The translations under genes and the position numbers were made by a program. DNA of 19,728 bases, taken from JBBAGE01 sp041655055. GTDB taxonomy: Bacteria > Pseudomonadota > Alphaproteobacteria > Rhodobacterales > Rhodobacteraceae. Below, piece by piece: positions 8,911 through 14,195 of this stretch. The stretch is taken from the NCBI GenBank assembly GCA_041655055.1, contig JBBAGE010000023.1:1-19728 (forward strand). The letters are read 5' to 3'. Under the pieces are notes generated by a model. It had not been told where the DNA came from, did not search any database, and was given only the letters and a program-made list of their open reading frames with translations. The number at the start of each line of letters is the position of its first letter. The first letter of the stretch is position 1.

Positions 8911-9312
8911 ATGCTGGAAATCAGCCCCCGCAAAGTCGCCCATATCATCGTGCGGGCGCGCGAAATTGATGCCAAGGTCGCGCGCTGGAACAATGCCGAT
9001 GACAGCGCCGAGGCCGATTCAATCCTTGAATCGCGGGCCTCGGATATGACCGAACATGAATTAACGTCGTTTATTCAGTCGCTTAATCAGGATGAACAGG
9101 CGTCGCTGGTGGCGCTGCTCTGGATCGGGCGCGAAACTTTCGATCCCGAAGATCTAGAAGAAGCCATCGCCACCGCCCGGGATGAGGCGACGATCCCGAC
9201 CGAGGAATATGTTCTGGGCGAGCCGCTTTTGTCGGATTATCTTGAATCCGGGCTCGAAAAACTGGGTATCGATCCCACCGATGTCGAGGATGAGATTTAC
9301 GCCCGTCACTGA
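8911..9312 (+). CDS. DUF3775 domain-containing protein
   Basis: This is a 133-residue acidic cytoplasmic protein with no signal peptide or membrane segment. The pattern MLEISPRKVAHIIVRAREID, then ESRASDMTEHELTSFIQSLN and DEQASLVALLWIGRETFDPED, matches the DUF3775 family of alphaproteobacteria, as I remember it. Function is unknown. The ATG at 8911 is chosen because it is preceded by AAGGAAG (8899-8905) and because the family begins at MLEIS; an upstream TTG at 8881 would add ten unrelated residues. An operator-like dyad sits immediately upstream. The 3' end overlaps the convergent saccharopine dehydrogenase-like gene by seven bases. Confidence 0.82.
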   Translation: MLEISPRKVAHIIVRAREIDAKVARWNNADDSAEADSILESRASDMTEHELTSFIQSLNQDEQASLVALLWIGRETFDPEDLEEAIATARDEATIPTEEYVLGEPLLSDYLESGLEKLGIDPTDVEDEIYARH

Positions 9313-10214
9313 CCCGGCTTTGCCGCTGCCCAGATCGGCGCGTCGAAATCGCCCAATAAGGGCAGGATTTGCGCGGAAAAATCGCGGCTGAATTCATGCG
9401 GCAGCAGCGCCGGCAAAGTGTCGAGCGCCATGACCCACGCCGCCCCCGGCGCCGAAAACGGCATGTCCCAGTCGCCCGCATCGGCCCCCAGCCGCATGGC
9501 CAGATCGCCGGGCGCCCCCGAAAATGCCAGATCGCCGATGATTCGCGCCCCGTCATATTGTGTCGCCGTGTCGGGCCGGCAGTTCAGCACGATCTCTGCC
9601 TCGGCCGCCAATGTCACCCCCAAGGCGGCGCAAAGATCGGCGGCACCTTGGCCGATGGTGGTTTCGGCACCGATGATCCGGGCCTGCGGGCGTGGCAAAA
9701 GCGTGGCGTTCAGATCGGCGCGGGTGTCATCGCTTAGGCTTTGCGCATCGGGGGCGGGGGCAAGGCTGATTTCATCCTCGCCCATGATCTGCATCGCCCA
9801 GCCGCGCAGGGTGATCGCGGCGCCGGTGAAACCCGTCCAGTAATCCAGTGCTGGCAGATCGGCCCGCATCCGGTTCAGATCGTGAATCGTGCCGCCCCCG
9901 GCCGCGGCGCGGGCGGCAAACGAATCACCCGTGCCGGCGGGCACGGCGAAAATATGCCGGTGGCGCAACGGGATGTCGGCCTCGGGCAATTCGTCCAGTC
10001 CCAATATGATCGCCTCGGCCGGCGCATCGGGCCAACTGCCATTCGGCACGATCGCGCAACCCGCATCTGCATAGGCCGCATCGGGGAAAATCCGGCTGTC
10101 GCTGTGTTCGACACTGATCCGGAACCCGGTCGCCAGCAGCTCGGCCGCCGCGCCCGGGCTCAGCGCGGCGCGGGTATCTTCGTCGTGGATCTCTGCGCGC
10201 AGCCATAGATGCAT
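9306..10214 (-). CDS. Shortened saccharopine dehydrogenase-like protein, probably catalytically altered
   Basis: Homology to lysine-forming saccharopine dehydrogenases (yeast Lys1 type) is clear from MHLWLRAEIHDEDTRAALSP at the N-terminus, then GSWPDAPAEAIILGLDELPE, DYWTGFTGAAITLRGWAM, ARIIGAETTIGQGAADL, and VMALDTLPALLPHEFSRDFS near the C-terminus. At 302 residues it is shorter than the usual 350-370. Against Lys1, the catalytic Lys77 (GLKE) is Asp here (GLDE). The segment with catalytic His96 (HIQFAHCYKDQ) is replaced by HIFAVPAGTGDS. The nucleotide motif GALGRCGSGA reads GAETTIGQGA, and the region after it is cut down. No alternative frame restores these residues, so this is divergence, not a frameshift. 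The ATG at 10214 follows GGAGAG; an upstream start at 10241 would lie in the terminator. Likely a pseudoenzyme or a protein with a new role. Confidence 0.75.
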   Translation of the reverse strand: MHLWLRAEIHDEDTRAALSPGAAAELLATGFRISVEHSDSRIFPDAAYADAGCAIVPNGSWPDAPAEAIILGLDELPEADIPLRHRHIFAVPAGTGDSFAARAAAGGGTIHDLNRMRADLPALDYWTGFTGAAITLRGWAMQIMGEDEISLAPAPDAQSLSDDTRADLNATLLPRPQARIIGAETTIGQGAADLCAALGVTLAAEAEIVLNCRPDTATQYDGARIIGDLAFSGAPGDLAMRLGADAGDWDMPFSAPGAAWVMALDTLPALLPHEFSRDFSAQILPLLGDFDAPIWAAAKPGQ

Positions 10215-10239
10215 GGCACTCTCCGATCGCGGGTCATGC

Positions 10240-10273
10240 AAAAGGCCGCCGGATGCAATCCTGACGGCCTTTT
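10240..10273 (-). terminator. Hairpin terminator downstream of rpmJ
   Basis: The arms AAAAGGCCG (10240-10248) and CGGCCTTTT (10265-10273) form a nine-pair stem with a 16-base loop, flanked by a T-run on either strand. On the minus strand it lies 40 bases after the rpmJ stop and before the saccharopine dehydrogenase-like gene, so it probably ends the rpmJ transcript. The + strand reading also ends in TTTTATTTT, so it may work in both directions. Confidence 0.65.
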
Positions 10274-10313
10274 ATTTTGGAACATGCCAAATTTGGCTAC
10301 TGTTCGTAGTGGC

Positions 10314-10439
10314 TTAGCCCTGACGTGCCTTGAAGCGACGCTGGGTTTTATTGATGACGTATACGCGGCCTTTGCGGCGCACGATACGGCAATCGCGGTG
10401 CCGGCTCTTCAACGAGCGGAGCGAGTTGCGGACTTTCAT
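10314..10439 (-). CDS. rpmJ: 50S ribosomal protein L36
   Basis: This 41-residue protein begins MKVRNSLRSLKSRHRDCR and ends INKTQRRFKARQG, a strong match to bacterial L36 of the large ribosomal subunit. It has a single Cys (Cys17) and lacks the CxxC...C...H zinc site of the 37-38 residue form. It is therefore the longer zinc-independent (YkgO-like) type, common in alphaproteobacteria. The protein is highly basic, as expected for an rRNA-binding protein. It lies 73 bases downstream of tRNA-Val on the same strand and ahead of a hairpin terminator. Confidence 0.95.
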   Translation of the reverse strand: MKVRNSLRSLKSRHRDCRIVRRKGRVYVINKTQRRFKARQG

Positions 10440-10488
10440 TGCCCTATTCCTTACTTCGCGGCGCCCGTATGCGCCTTGGAAACTGTCG

Positions 10489-10506
10489 GCTCTGGCTGGC
10501 CAGAGC
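10489..10506 (-). terminator. Perfect inverted repeat just downstream of tRNA-Val
   Basis: GCTCTGGC (10489-10496) and GCCAGAGC (10499-10506) form a perfect eight-base inverted repeat with a two-base centre, starting six bases beyond the tRNA 3' end on the minus strand. It could be a weak terminator or a 3' processing signal. There is no T-run next to it, so the role is tentative. Confidence 0.35.
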
Positions 10507-10512
10507 GGTGAA

Positions 10513-10587
<75 letters not shown>

Positions 10588-10652
10588 TTGCCCTGTCATT
10601 CCCCGAAAGGAGTGATAAGCAAGACACGGGAAATCCCGCGTCGGTCTGGCTG

Positions 10653-10681
10653 CGTATAAAAGGAGTCGCCGCCCTGTTCAA
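10653..10681 (-). promoter_or_regulatory. Candidate promoter for tRNA-Val
   Basis: On the minus strand TTGAAC (10681-10676) is followed by a 17-base spacer and TATACG (10658-10653). The -35 box matches the consensus at five of six positions and the spacing is ideal. The predicted transcript would start about 60 bases before the mature tRNA. Confidence 0.5.
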
Positions 10682-10687
10682 GAGCTT

Positions 10688-10715
10688 TTGGCATTCAAAT
10701 GAAACCTCCTATAGT
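10688..10715 (+). promoter_or_regulatory. Candidate sigma-70 promoter for the N-formylglutamate amidohydrolase gene
   Basis: TTGGCA (10688-10693), a 16-base spacer and TATAGT (10710-10715) match the consensus at five of six positions in each box. It lies 21 bases upstream of the ATG at 10737 and points away from the tRNA promoter, whose -35 box is only six bases away. Confidence 0.55.
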
Positions 10716-10736
10716 ATTGGGGAACAAGGAGCGAAA

Positions 10737-11594
10737 ATGAACGGGCAAGCCTATCATCTGCAATTGCCGGCTGTGCGCAGCAGCGGTGTCATCTTCGCGT
10801 CGCCCCATAGTGGCCGGCATTATCCGACGGCATTGCTGCGCGATACCGTGCTGGCGCCGGAACGGCTGCGCTCGTCCGAGGATGCCTTTGTCGATATCCT
10901 GTTTGCCGATGCGCCCCGACATGGTGCGCCATTGCTGGCCGCGCTTGCGCCACGCGCCTGGGTGGATCTGAACCGCGGTGCGGATGAATTGGACCCGGCG
11001 CTGATCGCCGATGTGGCACGGATCGGGCATAATCCGCGGGTCAGCTCCGGGCTGGGCGTGATTCCGCGGGTCGTGGCCAACGGGCGCGCGATCTATATGG
11101 GCAAGCTCACCCGGATGCAGGCGCAGGACCGATTGGACAGTATCTGGTATCCCTATCACAACCGGTTGCAGAGGCTGCTGGATGAAAGCCTGGCGCAACA
11201 TGGCCAGGCGATCCTGGTCGACTGCCATTCGATGCCGCATGAGGCCCTGGCCGCCAGCCGCCGCAGCGGGCCCTTGCCGCATGTGGTGCTGGGCGACCGC
11301 TTTGGCGCGTCGGCCGACCGGGCGGTGATGGCCTGGGTCGAGGATGCCTTTACCAGCGCCGGCCTGCGTGTGGCGCGCAACACCCCCTTTGCCGGGGCCT
11401 ATGTCACCCAACATTATGGCCGACCGTCGCGGGGGCAACATGCGGTGCAGATCGAAATTGACCGTTCGCTTTATATGGACGAACAGCGGATCCAACCCCA
11501 TGCCGGTTTCGATGATTTCCGCCACCTGCTAGGTAATGTAATCGCGCGGATCGCCCGTTTTGGGACGCGCGACATTGCGGTGGCAGCGGAATAG
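10737..11594 (+). CDS. N-formylglutamate amidohydrolase family protein
   Basis: Proteins of this family hydrolyse N-formyl-L-glutamate to formate and glutamate, the last step of one histidine degradation route, though many members are not in hut operons and their substrate is unproven. The 285-residue protein shows the family motifs SPHSGRHYP (22-30), VDLNRGADELD (76-86), VDCHSMP (161-167, with Asp162 and His164 as likely metal or catalytic residues) and IEIDRSLYMDE (239-249). The ATG at 10737 follows AAGGAG (10726-10731). There are no hut genes nearby, so a role in histidine use is not supported by context. It ends eight bases from the convergent CZB gene. Confidence 0.87.
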   Translation: MNGQAYHLQLPAVRSSGVIFASPHSGRHYPTALLRDTVLAPERLRSSEDAFVDILFADAPRHGAPLLAALAPRAWVDLNRGADELDPALIADVARIGHNPRVSSGLGVIPRVVANGRAIYMGKLTRMQAQDRLDSIWYPYHNRLQRLLDESLAQHGQAILVDCHSMPHEALAASRRSGPLPHVVLGDRFGASADRAVMAWVEDAFTSAGLRVARNTPFAGAYVTQHYGRPSRGQHAVQIEIDRSLYMDEQRIQPHAGFDDFRHLLGNVIARIARFGTRDIAVAAE

Positions 11595-11602
11595 GCGCGT
11601 CA

Positions 11603-11977
11603 TCATCTCTTCAGCTCGTCACGCCATTTGGACAGGCCGCGCATCAGCTTTTCCGAACGTGTCTTATATTCATCGGTCATGACCTGACTGGCTTCTTCGC
11701 GCCGCGACAGGGCCACCAGATGCAGCACATTGGCCGCGGTTTCGTGGAATTCCGCATGCAGGCGGCGAATGACCTGATAGGGTTTTCCCTGCCGGGTTTC
11801 GGCATCGATTTCGTCACTATACAGAAATTTACCAAAGGCGCAGTTATCATCGCGGCGCACATCGGCCACCTGCAGGTCATGTTTGCCGCTGGCCACCGCA
11901 TCATCAAGCCGCCGTTTCCAGGCCACATGGGCATCGGCAGCATCGCGCAGGGCTTGGTCAAGTATGTTTTTGCTCAT
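11603..11977 (-). CDS. Stand-alone CZB (chemoreceptor zinc-binding) domain protein
   Basis: This is a 124-residue soluble helical protein. It shows the CZB pattern HVAWKRRL (His17), CAFGKFLYSDE (Cys46), and RRLHAEFHETA (His74, His78). Together these are the three His and one Cys that bind zinc in this domain. CZB domains usually sit at the end of chemoreceptors or diguanylate cyclases, where zinc inhibits or tunes the output. Here the domain covers nearly the whole protein, with only a charged C-terminal helix added (KTRSEKLMRGLSKWRDELKR). It has no output domain and may act by binding a partner. The ATG at 11977 is chosen because GAGGAG lies nine bases upstream; a TTG at 12010 would place extra residues before the domain. 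The gene is divergent from the SPFH gene. Confidence 0.85.
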   Translation of the reverse strand: MSKNILDQALRDAADAHVAWKRRLDDAVASGKHDLQVADVRRDDNCAFGKFLYSDEIDAETRQGKPYQVIRRLHAEFHETAANVLHLVALSRREEASQVMTDEYKTRSEKLMRGLSKWRDELKR

Positions 11978-12019
11978 CCAGAATCGCTCCTCGTCATGTG
12001 GAATCAGCAATAGAGCCCC

Positions 12020-12042
12020 CGGGTTAATGGCTGGTGAACCCG
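12020..12042. repeat. Inverted repeat next to the 27-base palindrome
   Basis: CGGGTT (12020-12025) and AACCCG (12037-12042) are perfect inverted six-base arms around 11 bases. It lies in the divergent CZB/SPFH intergenic region and overlaps the following palindrome by two bases. It may be a second operator or a short hairpin in the CZB leader. Confidence 0.35.
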
Positions 12043-12067
12043 CGATGATTTTTCAAAAATAATCGCG
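12041..12067. promoter_or_regulatory. 27-base near-perfect palindrome between the CZB and SPFH genes
   Basis: The 13-base arms 12041-12053 and 12055-12067 around a central C pair at 12 of 13 positions. The ends are GC-rich (CGCGAT/ATCGCG) and the centre is an A/T block (five T, C, five A). A one-base loop makes a strong RNA hairpin unlikely, so a protein-binding operator is more probable. It lies 64 bases upstream of the CZB start and 78 bases upstream of the SPFH start, so it could control either or both. The regulator is unknown. Confidence 0.5.
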
Positions 12068-12144
12068 TAGACCTTTTGTTCACACTTTGGTCTTAGATCT
12101 GGTGTGGCGCGATTCGTGCCAAGCGGATACGATGGCGCAACGAG

Positions 12145-13041
12145 ATGGTGCAGGGCGGAATGATGGAAGAAACACTCGGGGTGAACGCGGTCTTTGTGGC
12201 GCTGGCGATCTTTGTGATCATCAGCATTTTTATGGGCGTGCGGATCGTGCCGCAGGCGGAAAAATTCGTGGTGGAACGCTTTGGCCGCCTGCATGCGGTG
12301 CTGGGGCCGGGGATCAATTTCATCGTGCCGTTTCTGGACCGTGTGGCGCATCGCATTTCGGTGCTGGAACGCCAGTTACCCACGGCCAGCCAGGATGCGA
12401 TTACATCCGATAACGTGCTGGTTCAGGTGGAAACCAGCGTTTTCTATCGCATTGTCGAACCGGAAAAGACCGTCTATCGCATCCGCGATGTCGATGCCGC
12501 GATTGCCACTACGGTGGCGGGCATCGTGCGCGCCGAAATCGGCAAGATGGAACTGGACGAAGTGCAGTCAAACCGCGCGCAGCTGATCACCACGATCAAG
12601 AGTTTCGTCGAAGATGCGGTGGATGACTGGGGGATTCAGGTCACCCGGGCCGAGATTCTGGATGTCAATCTGGATGCCGCCACCCGCGCCGCCATGCTGC
12701 AACAGCTTAATGCCGAACGCGCCCGCCGCGCGCTGGTAACCGAGGCCGAGGGCAAGAAACGCGCAGTTGAACTGAATGCGGATGCAGAACTTTATTCCGC
12801 CGAACAGATCGCCAAGGCCCGCCGCATCGCCGCCGATGCCGAGGCCTATGCCACCGGCGTGGTGGCGCAGGCGATCGCCGAAAACGGGCTGGCCGCGGCG
12901 CAATATCAGGTTGCGCTAAAACAGGTCGAAGCGTTAGAGGCCGTGGGCAAGGGCGCGGGGGCCAATACGGTCATCCTGCCCGCCGCCGCGATCGAGGCCT
13001 TTGGCGATGCGTTCCGATTGCTGCGCGGGGGGGCGAAATGA
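12145..13041 (+). CDS. SPFH/band-7 domain membrane protein (QmcA/stomatin-like)
   Basis: The protein has one N-terminal membrane segment (about residues 12-32), then a band-7 domain beginning RIVPQAEKFVVERFGR and continuing with GPGINFIVPFLDRV and TSDNVLVQVETSVFYRI. An Ala/Glu-rich coiled coil follows (AERARRALVTEAEGKKRAVEL) and then a short tail. It matches the stomatin-like group that includes E. coli QmcA. Such proteins form large membrane-bound rings and shape lipid microdomains or assist membrane proteases. From 12145 it is 298 residues. In-frame ATGs at 12160 and 12163 are also possible starts; GGGCGGA sits directly before them but is very close. The stop overlaps the NfeD start by four bases, a common pairing. 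Confidence 0.9.
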   Translation: MVQGGMMEETLGVNAVFVALAIFVIISIFMGVRIVPQAEKFVVERFGRLHAVLGPGINFIVPFLDRVAHRISVLERQLPTASQDAITSDNVLVQVETSVFYRIVEPEKTVYRIRDVDAAIATTVAGIVRAEIGKMELDEVQSNRAQLITTIKSFVEDAVDDWGIQVTRAEILDVNLDAATRAAMLQQLNAERARRALVTEAEGKKRAVELNADAELYSAEQIAKARRIAADAEAYATGVVAQAIAENGLAAAQYQVALKQVEALEAVGKGAGANTVILPAAAIEAFGDAFRLLRGGAK

Positions 13042-13313
13042 TCCTCTGGCAGGAATGGTGGGTCTGGCTGGTGGCCGGTATCGGGCTGGCCGTGTTCGAG
13101 GTGCTCGTGCCCGGCTATGTCTTTGTCGGCTTTGCGATCGGCGCGATGCTGACGGCGCTCGCGGTAGCACTCGGCGCGGCGGCGGCCCCGCTTTCGGTGG
13201 TGGTGCTGATCTTTGCGCTGACGTCGCTGGTGGCGTGGTTGCTGCTGCGGCAAATTTTTGGCGTGCGCAGGGGGCAGCGGAAAATTTGGGACCGGGATAT
13301 CAACGAGGATTAG
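13038..13313 (+). CDS. NfeD family membrane protein
   Basis: This 91-residue protein is mostly hydrophobic, with two or three membrane segments (about 8-27, 30-50 and 52-70) and a short basic C-terminal tail. The segment FEVLVPGYVFVGFAIGAMLTAL matches short NfeD proteins that are encoded next to SPFH genes, like the YbbK/QmcA partner in E. coli. It lacks the soluble OB-fold domain of longer NfeD proteins, or retains only a remnant. Translation is coupled to the SPFH gene through an ATGA overlap. It ends overlapping the convergent pyrF gene by four bases. Confidence 0.87.
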   Translation: MILWQEWWVWLVAGIGLAVFEVLVPGYVFVGFAIGAMLTALAVALGAAAAPLSVVVLIFALTSLVAWLLLRQIFGVRRGQRKIWDRDINED

Positions 13314-14005
13314 ACCCGCGTGATTTCGGCCAGAACGGCCCGCGCGGCGCTGGCGGGGTCGGGGGCGCGCCAGATGGGGCGGCCGATCACGATGTGATCG
13401 GCGCCGGCGACGATGGCGGCGGCGGGGGTTTCGACCCGCTTTTGATCGCCCAGAGCTGCGCCGGCGGGCCGCACGCCGGGGGTGACGATCAGCCGGCCCG
13501 CGGATTCGGGCAGTGCGCGAATGGCGGCGGCTTCCTGCGGGCTGGCGATCACGCCATCGGCGCCCGCTTCAAAGGCGCGGGCGGCGCGTTCGACCACCAG
13601 ATCAGCCACCGCGCCATCGCGGATCAGCCCGCGATCCAGATCGGCACGATCCAGCGAAGTCAGGATCGTGACCGCCAGAATTTTCATATCCGAGCCGCTC
13701 GCCCCCTCGCGCGCGGCGCGCACGACATGCGGATCGCCATGGACGGTCAGGAAATCCAGATCGAACCGGGCAAGCCCGCGAACGGCGGCTTCGATCGTGG
13801 CGCCGATATCGAACAGTTTCATATCGAGAAAAATGCGCTTGCCATGTTCGTCCTTGAGCTCGCGCGCCAGCGCCAGCCCGCCGCCGGTCAGCATACCGAG
13901 CCCGATCTTGTAGAAACCGACCGCATCGCCGATCTTTGTTGCGAGTTCTAGCCCGGCATGGGCATCGGGCAGATCCAGGGCTACGATCAGGCGGTCATCG
14001 GACAT
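13310..14005 (-). CDS. pyrF: Orotidine 5'-phosphate decarboxylase
   Basis: PyrF converts orotidine monophosphate to UMP, the last step of de novo pyrimidine synthesis. The 231-residue protein has the expected length for the short bacterial class. Motifs visible in order are LIVALDLPD near the N-terminus (about 6-14), FYKIG with Lys33, and the catalytic DMKLFDI block (Asp61, Lys63, Asp66). After these come VTPGVRP and a phosphate-binding HIVIGRPIW near the C-terminus. The ATG at 14005 has GGAG nine bases upstream. The gene runs opposite to clpB, sharing a 190-base intergenic region, and its 3' end overlaps NfeD. Confidence 0.95.
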   Translation of the reverse strand: MSDDRLIVALDLPDAHAGLELATKIGDAVGFYKIGLGMLTGGGLALARELKDEHGKRIFLDMKLFDIGATIEAAVRGLARFDLDFLTVHGDPHVVRAAREGASGSDMKILAVTILTSLDRADLDRGLIRDGAVADLVVERAARAFEAGADGVIASPQEAAAIRALPESAGRLIVTPGVRPAGAALGDQKRVETPAAAIVAGADHIVIGRPIWRAPDPASAARAVLAEITRV

Positions 14006-14092
14006 GTGCGGGCTCCGTCATGGGTTGGCAACTTGTGACCTGCGCGGGGCCTGCGGTCAAGCGCGGCGCGCCAATATCGCGGCGGCCAAACC

Positions 14093-14121
14093 CTTGAAGC
14101 AGGCCATTTCTGTCCCCATTT
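14093..14121 (+). promoter_or_regulatory. Sigma-32 (RpoH) type heat-shock promoter of clpB
   Basis: CTTGAAG (14093-14099) and CCCCATTT (14114-14121), separated by 14 bases, closely match the E. coli heat-shock consensus (CTTGAAA, spacer, CCCCATnT). The promoter is on the correct strand, about 75 bases upstream of the clpB ATG. The presence of a heat-shock promoter before clpB agrees with the known sigma-32 control of this chaperone. Confidence 0.75.
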
Positions 14122-14195
14122 CCAGTGCAGGCCCAAGGCCGGGTGTGCCGCAAAGCGGGCGCCGGGCAAACGGGTGCCACGATAGGAGAATTCTG

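Noticed and set aside
14004..14195. In-frame upstream extension of clpB
   Set aside because: Family members begin at MDMEKFTERS, a good ribosome site precedes 14196, and the sigma-32 promoter lies inside the extension.
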